From Betaproteobacteria bacterium HGW-Betaproteobacteria-12 (lineage in GTDB: Bacteria; Pseudomonadota; Gammaproteobacteria; Burkholderiales; Rhodocyclaceae): a stretch of DNA of 64,000 bases. Positions 7,822 through 17,021 of this stretch are shown piece by piece. A model generated the notes under the pieces. The model was not told the DNA's origin. It saw nothing but the letters and a program-made list of their open reading frames with translations, and made no database searches. The stretch is taken from NCBI GenBank assembly GCA_002842345.1, contig PHCU01000003.1, forward strand, positions 22,737-86,736, read 5' to 3'. Within the stretch, counting starts at the first letter, position 1; the number at the start of each line of letters is the position of its first letter. A program made the position numbers and the translations under genes.

Positions 7822-10239
7822 ATGAGAAGAACGAAAATCTGGGTCCGACTGGTCAGTGCCATCCTGGTCGGCGTCATGGTGTCGGGTACCGGCGTGATTT
7901 ACTGGGCCACCGAGGAACAGAGGAATCTGGCCATCGAGCAGTCGAAGGACTTCGCCATCAGCGTCCACCAGATGACGCTGGCCGGCCTGACCGGCATGAT
8001 GATCACCGGCACCATCGGCCTGCGCACCATCTTCCTCGACCAGATCAAGGAAACCAATCACATCGAGGCGCTGAAGGTGTTCCGCGGCGATGGCGTGATC
8101 AAGCAGTACGGTCTCGGTTTCGATGGCGAGACCGCCTCCGATGCGCTGGAGACGCGCGTGCTGGTCAGCGGCGAGCCGTACTTCAACGTGATCGTCAACA
8201 AGTCCGGCGAAGAGCGTCTGAAGGCGATCATCCCGGTCAAGGCGGCGGAAAACTACCTGGGCAAGAACTGCCTGTTCTGCCACGAAGTGCCAGCCGGCAC
8301 CGTGCTCGGCGCCGTCAGCATGGAAATCTCGCTGTCGCGGGCGGCCGAGACGACCCGCAGCTTCGGTCTGCGCGCCCTGCTGGTCGGGGCGCTGGTCTGT
8401 GTTCCGCTGGCCCTGTTCATCTGGCTGTTCATCGCCCGCCTGGTGACCCGGCCGCTGGAGGAAATGACCGAGGGCCTGAACCGCATCGCCGACGGCGACA
8501 TCGAGGAGGCGAAGCCGCTGCCGGCGCTGCATGCCGACGAAGTGGGCATCGCCGCCAAGGCCTTCAACCGGGTCATGGAAAAATCCGGCGAGCTGATCCA
8601 GCAACAGCGCATGGCCCGTATCGTTTTCGAGAATTCGCTCGAAGGCATCACCGTCACCGACGCCCAGTCGCGCATCCAGCTGGTCAACAAGGCCTTCACC
8701 GACACCACCGGCTACCCGGCGGAAGAGGTGATCGGCCAGACGCCGGGTATTCTCAAATCCGGTAAACAGGGGCCGGAGTTCTATCAGGCCTTCTGGGAGG
8801 CGCTGCAGCGCGACGGCGAGTGGCGCGGCGAAATCTGGAACAAGCGCAAGAACGGCTCGGTGTACGCCGAATGGCTCAATGTCAGTGCCGTGCGCAACGG
8901 CCGGGGCGAAGTCGAGCATTACGTGGCCATCTTCTCCGACATCACCGAGCGCAAGGAGCGCGAGGAGGCGATCACCTTCCAGGCCTTCCACGATGCCCTG
9001 ACCGGCCTGCCCAACCGCCTGCTGTTCAAGGACCGCCTCGAGCAGGCGCTGGCCCAGGCCAAGCGCAGCAAGGAGCGGACGCCGGTGGTGATGTTCCTTG
9101 ATCTCGACAAGTTCAAGCAGATCAACGACACCCTCGGCCACGATGTCGGCGACCTGCTGCTCAAGGAGGTCGCCGCCCGGCTGAAGGCCTGCGTGCGCGC
9201 CACCGATACGGTCGCCCGCTTTGCCGGCGACGAGTTCACCGTGCTGTTGCCCGAGGCCACCGCGCCGGCCGATGCCGAGGTCGTCGCCGGCAAGATCCTG
9301 GCGGCCATGCAGCAGCCGGTCGATCTCGGCAGCGAGGAGCGGGTGGTGACGACCAGCATCGGCATCAGCCTCTATCCGGCAGACGGCCGCGACAGCGAAA
9401 CGCTGATGAAGGCGGCCGATGCCGCGATGTACCAGGTCAAGCGGGCCGGCCGGGCCGGCCGCTGCTTCTTCACGGCCGACCTGATCGGCTCGCCGACGCG
9501 CCGGGCCGATCTCGAAGCACGACTCAAGGACGCCTTCATCAACCGCCAGTTCGTCCTCCATTACCAACCCATCGTCGATCTGCAGAGCGGTGCCGTGCAT
9601 GGCAAGGAAGCGCTGATCCGCTGGCAGGCCGGGCCCGACGAACTGCTGATGCCGGAAGATTTCATCGGCCTGGCCGAGGAGGTCGGCCTGATGGTCAAGC
9701 TTGGCGAGTGGGTGCTGGAAACCGCCTGCATCCAGGCCCGCCTGTGGCAGCTGGAAGATCAGCCGGTGCGCGTCGCCGTCAACCTGTCGGCCAGCGAATT
9801 CAAGCGCCCCGATCTGGTCGATATGGTGCGCGACACGCTGCGCCGGGCCGGCCTGACGCCGGCCCTGCTCGAACTGGAAATCGCCGAGGCCATCGTCATG
9901 CAGGATGCCGACTATGCCCGCCAGGTCTGCCGCGGATTGGCCGACCTCGGGGTGATGCTCAGCCTCGGCAATTTCGGCACCGGCTTCGTCAGTCTGGGCC
10001 TGCTCAACAGCCTGCCGCTGCATGCCGTCAAGGTCGATCGCAGCCTGATCCGCGAGCATCTGCATGAGAACCGCGACAAGACCATCCTCACCGCCGTCTT
10101 CGGTCTGGCCAATGCGCTGGGCCTGACGGCGGTCGCCGAAGGCCTGGAAAGTATCGACCAGCTGGCCCTGCTGCACGGCTTCCAGTGCGAGCGCGCCCAG
10201 GGCTATGCGATCGCCCGGCCGGGGCCGGACCAGGAGTAA
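7822..10239 (+). CDS. Haem-c sensor GGDEF/EAL protein (HAMP-PAS-GGDEF-EAL)
   Basis: 805 residues from the ATG at 7822 (a GTG two codons upstream is also possible). A signal-anchor helix is followed by a periplasmic domain of the DUF3365/Tll0287-like type with a c-type haem motif C150-LF-C153-H154. Next come a second membrane helix near 190-213, HAMP, PAS with PAC (about 265-385), GGDEF and EAL. The GGDEF signature reads AGDEF (468-472) with an RATD inhibitory-site-like sequence upstream. The EAL triad is present at 596-598, but the metal-binding DDFGTG is replaced by GNFGTG (716-717), so phosphodiesterase activity is doubtful. It probably couples periplasmic redox state to c-di-GMP. Confidence 0.85.
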   Translation: MRRTKIWVRLVSAILVGVMVSGTGVIYWATEEQRNLAIEQSKDFAISVHQMTLAGLTGMMITGTIGLRTIFLDQIKETNHIEALKVFRGDGVIKQYGLGFDGETASDALETRVLVSGEPYFNVIVNKSGEERLKAIIPVKAAENYLGKNCLFCHEVPAGTVLGAVSMEISLSRAAETTRSFGLRALLVGALVCVPLALFIWLFIARLVTRPLEEMTEGLNRIADGDIEEAKPLPALHADEVGIAAKAFNRVMEKSGELIQQQRMARIVFENSLEGITVTDAQSRIQLVNKAFTDTTGYPAEEVIGQTPGILKSGKQGPEFYQAFWEALQRDGEWRGEIWNKRKNGSVYAEWLNVSAVRNGRGEVEHYVAIFSDITERKEREEAITFQAFHDALTGLPNRLLFKDRLEQALAQAKRSKERTPVVMFLDLDKFKQINDTLGHDVGDLLLKEVAARLKACVRATDTVARFAGDEFTVLLPEATAPADAEVVAGKILAAMQQPVDLGSEERVVTTSIGISLYPADGRDSETLMKAADAAMYQVKRAGRAGRCFFTADLIGSPTRRADLEARLKDAFINRQFVLHYQPIVDLQSGAVHGKEALIRWQAGPDELLMPEDFIGLAEEVGLMVKLGEWVLETACIQARLWQLEDQPVRVAVNLSASEFKRPDLVDMVRDTLRRAGLTPALLELEIAEAIVMQDADYARQVCRGLADLGVMLSLGNFGTGFVSLGLLNSLPLHAVKVDRSLIREHLHENRDKTILTAVFGLANALGLTAVAEGLESIDQLALLHGFQCERAQGYAIARPGPDQE

Positions 10240-10255
10240 GTAGTCGCCGCCGGCC

Positions 10256-10858
10256 TCAGGGCAGCGGCGCTTTGCCCGGTTGCGGCTGGCTGTGGCAGCG
10301 GCCGCAGGAAAAGAAGGTGACGAAGGCGACGCGGTCGTGGCACTTGCCGCAGTATTCGCCGCGGAAAATGTTGCTCATCTGGATCGTCGAACTGCCGGCC
10401 TTGGTCGGGAACAGGTCCGGGTGGCAATTGCTGCAGGCCAGCCATTCGGTATGCGAGCGGTGGGGAAAGCGGACGTAAGGCATTTCCTTGGTGTTGCGCA
10501 TGATGATGTCGAGATCGAGCACTTCCATCTTCTCCTTGCCGCTCAGCCCGGCCCGCGGCTTGATCAAGCCGCGGTTGAGTGCCTGCATCCAGTCGGGGAA
10601 GCCATTGGCGTCGTAGGGCAGGTCGCGGGTGGCCTCGTCGATGCGTTGCAGACGCTGGTAGTCGGGATTGGCCAGGTCGTGATGGCGGACCGTATCGATG
10701 GCCCGGCGGGCCGCCGGCACCTGGCTCTCGGGCTGGACGTGGCGGCTCACCGGGTCGGCCACTGGCGCAGACCCCGGGGCGGCGCGCAGGAAGGCCTGGG
10801 CGGCGGGCGCCAGCAGACTGGCGAGGAGCAGGGCGCCGATCAGGCGGACAAGGGGCAT
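10256..10858 (-). CDS. Periplasmic c(7)-type triheme cytochrome
   Basis: 200 residues with a signal peptide ending near AQAF. The C-terminal third is a triheme domain with CSNCH, CGKCH and CGRCH, preceded by the histidine-rich FPHRSHTEW that supplies distal haem ligands. It belongs to the same family as the domains encoded at 26836 and 28801 (FPH-x2-HTEWL-x-C). ATG at 10856-10858 is used rather than a TTG three codons earlier, which would overlap the upstream gene's stop. It lies 5 bp downstream of the tandem-receiver gene, which suggests co-transcription. Confidence 0.88.
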   Translation of the reverse strand: MPLVRLIGALLLASLLAPAAQAFLRAAPGSAPVADPVSRHVQPESQVPAARRAIDTVRHHDLANPDYQRLQRIDEATRDLPYDANGFPDWMQALNRGLIKPRAGLSGKEKMEVLDLDIIMRNTKEMPYVRFPHRSHTEWLACSNCHPDLFPTKAGSSTIQMSNIFRGEYCGKCHDRVAFVTFFSCGRCHSQPQPGKAPLP

Positions 10859-10863
10859 GCAGC

Positions 10864-11835
10864 TCAACTCGGCAACAGGCGTCGCAACAGGCTTTCCAGT
10901 TTGCCGGCCAGCGTCTGGCCGAGCTGGAGCGGCCGGGCTGCGCTGTCGGGCGGCGCGAGACGGCGCGCCGCTTCGGCGGCCGGCAGCGGCGGCGTGCCGG
11001 CGAGCAGGGTCGCCCGCTGGCCGAGGGCGGCCTTGAGGCTGAGGCGCAGGCTGGCGGCTTTCAGCGGCTTGGTGACCAGCTGGAAAATCTGTTGCTGCTC
11101 GATCATGCGGCCGAGCAGCTTGCCGGCCTCGGCCTCGCCGACAACGATGCTGACGATGTTCGGGTGCTGGCGCTTGAGCAGGCAGAGCAGGTGGGTCAGG
11201 TCCATCGTGCCGAGTTTGCGGGCGCAGACGACGACGCCGATGGCCGCTTCCTGGAGCAGGCGGAAGGCATCGACCGGGCTGCTCAGATGAATGATCTGCG
11301 CCAGATCGCCGGCGCTCATTTCAACCGCCGAGTGCGTCGCCTCGTCCTCGTCGAGCACCAGGATTTTCGCCTGCGGCCGCGCCGGGTCGTCCTCCCGCGG
11401 CGGCCTGGCGGCCGCCGGCAGCGCCTGGCCGCGACGCGCTTCGGCCGCCGCCTGGGCGATGATCATCGGCAGTTCGCCGACATTCCAGGGTTTGCCGATC
11501 TGGCGGAAAGGTGCCGCCTCGCCGGCCGCCGGCGCTGCGCCGGCCTCGCTCAGCAGCAGGCCGGTGGTGCGCGGCGACAGCTGGCGAACGCGCTGCAGGA
11601 AATCGCTGCCGTTGATTTCCGGCAACTGCCGGTCGCAGAGCACGACATCGAAGTCGCCGGCGCGGACGAGCGCCAGCGCCCGCTCGGCGCTGGCGCAGGT
11701 GATCACGTGGAAATCCTTGCGCAGCAGCCAGGACAGCGCCCGCAGGATGTTCGCCTCGGCATCGACGCAGAGAATGCGGACCCTGGCCGGCAGCGGGGTG
11801 CCGGCGGGAGGCAGGTCGTGCGGCGGGGCGGTCAT
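10864..11835 (-). CDS. Tandem receiver-domain response regulator without output domain
   Basis: 323 residues. Residues ~20-135 form a receiver domain (RILCVDAEANI and FDVVLCDRQLP, with the aspartate in LCDR). A second receiver-like domain follows at ~170-285 (KILVLDEDEAT), but at the phospho-acceptor position it reads VVVCARKL, without aspartate, so it is degenerate. There is no DNA-binding or enzymatic output. ATG at 11833-11835 has GAAAGG about 6 bp upstream. The triheme cytochrome gene follows immediately, an unusual pairing. Confidence 0.75.
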   Translation of the reverse strand: MTAPPHDLPPAGTPLPARVRILCVDAEANILRALSWLLRKDFHVITCASAERALALVRAGDFDVVLCDRQLPEINGSDFLQRVRQLSPRTTGLLLSEAGAAPAAGEAAPFRQIGKPWNVGELPMIIAQAAAEARRGQALPAAARPPREDDPARPQAKILVLDEDEATHSAVEMSAGDLAQIIHLSSPVDAFRLLQEAAIGVVVCARKLGTMDLTHLLCLLKRQHPNIVSIVVGEAEAGKLLGRMIEQQQIFQLVTKPLKAASLRLSLKAALGQRATLLAGTPPLPAAEAARRLAPPDSAARPLQLGQTLAGKLESLLRRLLPS

Positions 11836-11858
11836 CGGCGGCCTTTCATGGCAAGAAA

Positions 11859-11874
11859 TTCCCGGTTTCGGGAA
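11859..11874. repeat. Dispersed palindrome TTCCCG-GTTT-CGGGAA, copy 1
   Basis: Sixteen bases identical to the copy at 38256-38271 and similar in half-sites to the larger palindrome at 21592-21624. A second palindromic sequence, TTTTCCCGGGA, follows 4 bp later. It lies in the region between the divergent receiver and CHASE genes, 24 bp upstream of the former. It could be a binding site for the sigma-54 activator encoded at 45988, although no convincing -24/-12 element is seen nearby. Confidence 0.5.
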
Positions 11875-12058
11875 GCGTTTTCCCGGGATGTGTAAAGTTT
11901 CCTGCACGCTTCCGCCATCCCGATGGCGCCTCGAGCGGCCGAGTCGTCACCGGCGAAAGCGGCCGCCCGGCGGCGCTGGCCGGGCATGGCGACGATCCTT
12001 CGGGCAGCGGGGAGCGGCAAGTTTTCACGGCGGCAGCAAAAAATAGCCTGCCAAACCC

Positions 12059-12076
12059 ATATTACTTTCGTAATAT
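12059..12076. promoter_or_regulatory. Palindrome upstream of CHASE-only gene
   Basis: ATATTAC-TTTC-GTAATAT is a perfect inverted repeat with 7-bp arms, AT-rich against a GC-rich background, 50 bp upstream of the CHASE-only gene. It has the form of an operator for a dimeric regulator or a promoter-proximal element. The rest of the 291-bp gap (11836-12126) shows only the dispersed palindrome and no gene. Confidence 0.4.
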
Positions 12077-12126
12077 ACGCATTCATTGTGCCAGTTTTAT
12101 CAAAGTTGGCGCGGAGGATATCCAGG

Positions 12127-13014
12127 ATGGGTTTGAGCTTGGCTCGGCATGCGGCGGTAATTTCCGGATTGGCTTCGGCATTGTTGCTGGCCGTCCTGGC
12201 CAGCTTGCTGCTGGCCGGGCTGGAGCAGCACCGGCGCAGCGAGGCACGGGAGATGACCCAGGCTTTCGCCCTGCGTCTGGTCGAGCGTTTCGGCGAGTCG
12301 CTGGGGGCGGTCTATATGCTGGCCAATACCGTCGATCGGCAGAGCGGTTCGGTGCGGCAATTCGAGGAGCGGGCCGGCGAATTGCTGCGCGATTTTCCGT
12401 TGGTTCGGGCCCTCGAACTGGCGCCGGGCGGGGTGATTACCTACGTGCATCCGCTGCGCGGCAACGAACTGGCGGTCGGCCACGACCTGCTGGTGGACAA
12501 GGCCCGCAGCCGTGAAGTGCATCTGGCCATTTCGCGGCGACAGATGGCCGTGGCCGGGCCGATGGAATTGCGCCAGGGTGGCCTTGCCGTCGTCGCCCGC
12601 TACCCGCTGTTCCTGGCGCCGGTCGCCGGGCGCGAGCAATTCTGGGGGCTGGCCATCGGCGTCGTCGATTTTCCCGCCCTGCTGCGCACTGCCGGCGATG
12701 CCGACTTCGAGCGCCTGGGCTACCGTTACCAGATCTGCTGGGTGCCGGCCGGCGAGGCCGACTGCCGGACCGTGCTCGGCGATCCGGAGCTGGCGCTGGC
12801 CGAGGCCGAGGCCTTGAAGGTCGGCTCCTCCCATGCCGACTGGCGGCTGGCTGTGCAGCGCCGTGCCGGCTGGCTGGCCGCCGGCGAACTGGGGCTCGCC
12901 GCCTTCCTCGTCCTGCTCGGCGGCATCCTCGGCGGCTGGCTGGTCGGCCGGCTGGTGGCCGACAAGTGGTGCCAGGCGAGCGATGGCGATCCCCTAGCGG
13001 CGTCGCTCGATTAG
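12127..13014 (+). CDS. CHASE-domain membrane protein lacking an output domain
   Basis: 295 residues. A membrane helix (about 9-31) is followed by a CHASE domain (about 40-235, with PMELRQGG and FWGLAIGVV, closely paralleling the CHASE kinase at 3669), then a second helix near 258-280 and only ~15 cytoplasmic residues. No kinase, HAMP or GGDEF follows before the stop. The ATG at 12127 gives the clean signal-anchor; the frame extends upstream without a good start. Its 3' end overlaps the convergent GGDEF/EAL gene by 21 bp. It may be a truncated receptor or a sensor working in trans. Confidence 0.75.
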   Translation: MGLSLARHAAVISGLASALLLAVLASLLLAGLEQHRRSEAREMTQAFALRLVERFGESLGAVYMLANTVDRQSGSVRQFEERAGELLRDFPLVRALELAPGGVITYVHPLRGNELAVGHDLLVDKARSREVHLAISRRQMAVAGPMELRQGGLAVVARYPLFLAPVAGREQFWGLAIGVVDFPALLRTAGDADFERLGYRYQICWVPAGEADCRTVLGDPELALAEAEALKVGSSHADWRLAVQRRAGWLAAGELGLAAFLVLLGGILGGWLVGRLVADKWCQASDGDPLAASLD

Positions 13015-16000
13015 CGAGACGACCGGCGGCAGACTGGCCGGCAGCGGCGTTTCGGGCAGGGCATAGAGCGGCGTCCGGACGATCAGCTCTTCGAATTCGA
13101 TGGCCGGGATCGGCCGCGAGAAGTGATAGCCCTGCAGCAGATCGACCGAATTGGCGCGCAGCAGGTTCAGCTGTTCGATGGTCTCCACCCCTTCGGCGAT
13201 GATCTCGAAGCCGAGGGTGTGGCCCATGGCGACGATGGCCTTGATGATCGCCTGGGCGTTCTCGTCCTCGGCGGCGTGCATGACGAAACTGCGGTCGATC
13301 TTCAGGGTGTCGAGCGGGAACTGGTTGAGATAGCTGAGGCTGGAGTAACCGGTGCCGAAGTCGTCGATCGACAGGCGAATGCCCATTTCCTTGAGCCGGT
13401 TGAGCGTGCGGATGCCCAGTTCGCTGTCGTGCATGATCGAGCTTTCGGTCAGTTCGATCTCCAGGTAGCGCGGGTCGCAGCCGGTCTCGGCGAGGATCTG
13501 CTGGACGTCCTTGAGCAGGTTGTCGTCGGCCAGCTGGACGGCCGACAGGTTCACCGCGACGAACAGGTCGCTGCCGGTGCGCTGGCGCCAGCGCTTGTTT
13601 TCCAGACAGGCCTTGCGCAACACCCACTTGCCGACCGAGCGGATCAGCTGGGTGTCCTCGAGCAGCGGGATGAAGACGTTTGGACTGACCGCGCCGAGTT
13701 CCTCGTTATGCCAGCGCAGCAGGGCTTCGGCGCCGGCGATGCGGCCGTTGCGGGCATTGACCAGTGGCTGGAAGAAGACCGACAGTTCGCCGCGTTCCAG
13801 GGCGTGATGCAGCAGCGATTCGATGCGCATGCGCTCGGTCGAGCGGAGGTTCATTTCCTGCTGGAAGAAGCGGAAGGTGTTGCCGCCCTGCTCGATCGCC
13901 GCATACATCGCCGAGTCGGCACAGCTGACCAGACCTTCGACGGTCTGCGCATCGTCCGGGAAAATGCTGATGCCGATGCTCGCCGACAGGTGGATCTCGT
14001 GGCCCTCGATCTGGATCGCCTTGCGCAGCCGCGACTGGCAAATGACGGCGATGGCCGCTGCGTCGCTGTTGGCGTCGATGTGATTGAGGATGATGGCGAA
14101 CTCGTCGCCGCCCAGCCGGCACAGCTTGTCGCCGGAGGTGATGCTGTTCTTCAGGCGGGTGCCGGCCTCGATCAGGATGCGGTCGCCGACGGCGTGGCCG
14201 AGGCTGTCGTTGATCAGCTTGAAACGGTCGAGGTCGAGGGTGAGCACGGCCAGCTTGCGCTGCCGGCCGCTCTCGGCCAGCAGGCAGTGTTCGAGCTGGT
14301 CGTGGAAATGCGCCCGGTTGGGCAGCGCGGTCAGCGTGTCGAACTGCGACAGGAAGAGCACGCGCTTCTCGATTTCCTTGCGGTTGGTCAGGTCGGAGAA
14401 CACCGCCACATAGTTGCTGATGCTGCCGTCGGGCTGGCGGACGACGCTGATGTTCAGCCATTCCGGATAGAGGGTGCCGTCCTTGCGCCGGTTCTCGATC
14501 TCGCCATGCCATTCGCCCTTGCTCTGCAAGGATTCCCACATCGTCCTGTAGAAGCTCTGGTCCTGGCGGCCGGAACTGAGCAGGTTGGGGTTCTGCCCGA
14601 TGACTTCCTCCGGCGCGTAGCCGGTCACCGTCGAGAAGGTGTTGTTGACCAGCAGGATGCGGTTACGCGCATCGGTGATCATGATGCCTTCGGCGCTGTT
14701 CTCGAACACCCGGGCGGCCAGTTCGAGTTGCTCGGAAGCCTCGCGTTTCTGCGCTTCGGCGGCGATGCGTTCGAGGGCCTGGGAAACGTTGTTGGCCAGA
14801 TCCTCCAGCAACTGCCGCTCCTGCTCGCCGAGGCCCTGGGGCTGATGATCGAGGACGCCGATGAAGCCGCTGCTGCCGGCGCCGCTGCGGATGGGCAGCA
14901 GCGCCAGGCTGTGCAAGTGGCGGCTGGTCAGTTCGTCGACCAGGCCGATGTCGGTCAGCCCGCCGGTGGTGGCGAAATAGGCGGTGCCGTCGGCCAGCCT
15001 GGCCGGTGGATCGAGCGCGGCGATCAGCCGGCGGACCAGCCCCTCTTCCTTGCCACAGTCCGGCCCCAGGCGCAGTTGCGCCGGCGTGCCGGCGGACACC
15101 CAGGCGACCGGAAAATCGCCGCCGGCGCCGAGCAGTCCAGCCACCTGGTCGAGCAGGCGGTCGCTTTGCTGGGTGCGGAAAATGGCCTCGTTGACCTCGC
15201 TGAGCACGGTCAGGAAACGGTTGAGGCGGGCCACCTGGGACTCCACCTGCTTGCGCTCGGTGATGTCGAGCAGGATGCCGACGATGCCGCCCTTGTCGCC
15301 ATCGGTGTGGTGGAAGACGGCCTTGTGGAAGATCACGTCGCGGTTCTGGCCGTCGGCGTCGCGCACCGCCGTTTCGTAGCTCTGGGTGCCGCCGCTGGCC
15401 AGCAGCTCCATGTCGGCGCGGTTGTACATGCGGGCCAGCGCCGGTTCGGCGATGTCGAACACGGTCTTGCCGGTCAGCGCCTCGCGGTTGATCCCGATGT
15501 AGCGTTCGAAGGCATGGTTGACGCTGGTGTAGCGGCCCTTGGTGTCCTTGAAGAAGAGCGGGCTGGGAATCGCATCGATCAACTGCTCGAGGAAGTGCAG
15601 GTGTTCGCGCAGGCGCAGGTCAAGCTGTTCCTGTTCGGTAACGTCGCTACCGAATTCGAGAATGTACTCGGGCACGCCGTTCTCGCCGGGCAGCACGGTC
15701 TTGCGCACGCTGATCCAGCGCGGCGCCTGGCCCGGCATCTGGTATTTCTCGACCGGCAGTTCGATGGCCAGCTGCAGCTCGACCACCTGCTCGTCGGAAC
15801 GATTGAGCCGCTCGGCCAGTTCCGGCTCGTAGATTTCATCGTTGTGGCGGCCGATCAGCGTTTGCCGGCTGCGGGCGAAAATCTCCTCGCCCGAGCGGTT
15901 GATGCGGACGATCCGCCGGTCGCTGGCCCGCTTGAGGACGATCATCCCGGGAATGTGTTCGAAGATGCTGTCGAGCAGGCGGTGCGAGCGCTCGAGCATT

Positions 16001-16929
16001 TTCTCGGCTTCCAGGCGGTCGGCGATTTCCCGCTGCAGCGCCCGTTTCTCATCTTCGAGCAACTCGTTGGCGACGCGGATCTTCTGCTGCAGGTCGGCCG
16101 GGCGTTTGAGCGCCAGCAGGACCAGGGTGAACAAGGCCAGGCTGGCGACCAGCAGGAAGATCCAGTCGCCGGTCGCGGCGCCGGGGCGGCTTTCCTGGGC
16201 CGCCTCGAACTGCAGCTCGACGGCCCCCGGCAGGCGGATGCTCTTGCTCGCCAGGGTCGCCGCATCGCTGGCGTAGGAGTCGAACAGCAGCGCCTGCTGG
16301 TTGCTGCCGGAGGCATGGAATCGAACCCGGATGGCCAGGTTTTCCGGCGCCAGCAGATTGAGTTGCGCGGTCCGGGCAAGCGCCGAGAACGGCTGGCTGA
16401 TGGTCACGTAACCCCAGAAGCGGGTGCGCCCCTCGGGCGAGCGATTGATCATCGCCTGGGTGACGACCAGTTGCTGGCCGCGCACGCTGATCGTCGGATC
16501 GCCCATCGGCACCGGCGACTTCCACATGGTCGCCGGCCCGGTGCTGGCCAGGTCCGGTTGGCTCGGCGGCGCGCTGTGATTGGCGATGAGCAGGGCGCGG
16601 CCGCCTTCCGGCTTGATTTCCAGCTGCGCCGTCGGGCCGATGAGGCGCAGGATGTTCGACGAGGCGCGCGACAGCAGCTCGGCATTGCCCTGGTCGTAAC
16701 TGTCGCTGAGGACGGCGGTGGCGACGATCGTCTGGTCGATGGCGTGGGCCACCGAGTTGGCGACGGCCTCGATGCGCAGCGCCGCCTGGTCGTTGGCCGC
16801 CTGGCCGGCGCCGTTGTGCTGCAGGTAGAGATTGAGGGCGACGGGGGCCGCGAAGGCCAGCGTAATCGCTGCCGCCGTCAGGTGGCTTGCCTCCTTGGCG
16901 CGGTCAAGCAGTCGCTGCCATGTACCCAT
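12994..16929 (-). CDS. CHASE-PAS-PAS-GAF-PAS-GGDEF-EAL c-di-GMP signalling protein
   Basis: 1311 residues. An N-terminal membrane helix precedes a CHASE-like periplasmic domain (with RFWGYVTISQP) and a second helix near 255-275. Then come two PAS domains (about 310-560), a GAF domain (about 590-740), a third PAS with PAC, GGDEF (LGGDEF near 937) and EAL (AEALLRW near 1065). The catalytic signatures are intact: GGDEF, ELTES, and SIDDFGTGYSSL. The classical RxxD inhibitory site is absent before GGDEF. It is likely to be bifunctional or a phosphodiesterase tuned by its GGDEF domain. The ATG is preceded by GGGGG 5 bp upstream. Confidence 0.9.
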   Translation of the reverse strand: MGTWQRLLDRAKEASHLTAAAITLAFAAPVALNLYLQHNGAGQAANDQAALRIEAVANSVAHAIDQTIVATAVLSDSYDQGNAELLSRASSNILRLIGPTAQLEIKPEGGRALLIANHSAPPSQPDLASTGPATMWKSPVPMGDPTISVRGQQLVVTQAMINRSPEGRTRFWGYVTISQPFSALARTAQLNLLAPENLAIRVRFHASGSNQQALLFDSYASDAATLASKSIRLPGAVELQFEAAQESRPGAATGDWIFLLVASLALFTLVLLALKRPADLQQKIRVANELLEDEKRALQREIADRLEAEKMLERSHRLLDSIFEHIPGMIVLKRASDRRIVRINRSGEEIFARSRQTLIGRHNDEIYEPELAERLNRSDEQVVELQLAIELPVEKYQMPGQAPRWISVRKTVLPGENGVPEYILEFGSDVTEQEQLDLRLREHLHFLEQLIDAIPSPLFFKDTKGRYTSVNHAFERYIGINREALTGKTVFDIAEPALARMYNRADMELLASGGTQSYETAVRDADGQNRDVIFHKAVFHHTDGDKGGIVGILLDITERKQVESQVARLNRFLTVLSEVNEAIFRTQQSDRLLDQVAGLLGAGGDFPVAWVSAGTPAQLRLGPDCGKEEGLVRRLIAALDPPARLADGTAYFATTGGLTDIGLVDELTSRHLHSLALLPIRSGAGSSGFIGVLDHQPQGLGEQERQLLEDLANNVSQALERIAAEAQKREASEQLELAARVFENSAEGIMITDARNRILLVNNTFSTVTGYAPEEVIGQNPNLLSSGRQDQSFYRTMWESLQSKGEWHGEIENRRKDGTLYPEWLNISVVRQPDGSISNYVAVFSDLTNRKEIEKRVLFLSQFDTLTALPNRAHFHDQLEHCLLAESGRQRKLAVLTLDLDRFKLINDSLGHAVGDRILIEAGTRLKNSITSGDKLCRLGGDEFAIILNHIDANSDAAAIAVICQSRLRKAIQIEGHEIHLSASIGISIFPDDAQTVEGLVSCADSAMYAAIEQGGNTFRFFQQEMNLRSTERMRIESLLHHALERGELSVFFQPLVNARNGRIAGAEALLRWHNEELGAVSPNVFIPLLEDTQLIRSVGKWVLRKACLENKRWRQRTGSDLFVAVNLSAVQLADDNLLKDVQQILAETGCDPRYLEIELTESSIMHDSELGIRTLNRLKEMGIRLSIDDFGTGYSSLSYLNQFPLDTLKIDRSFVMHAAEDENAQAIIKAIVAMGHTLGFEIIAEGVETIEQLNLLRANSVDLLQGYHFSRPIPAIEFEELIVRTPLYALPETPLPASLPPVVSLIERRR

Positions 16930-17021
16930 TGCGTCCCCCGGTTGCCGCGGAATGGTTCCGGGCTATCTCGCGGAATACAGAGCAAAAACAGCGCCATGCC
17001 GCCGCTTGCCGGCCACCTGTC

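Noticed and set aside
7777-10176. 799-codon minus-strand frame opposite the haem GGDEF/EAL gene
   Set aside because: It is a shadow of a gene with clear domains; its product is low-complexity and lacks motifs.
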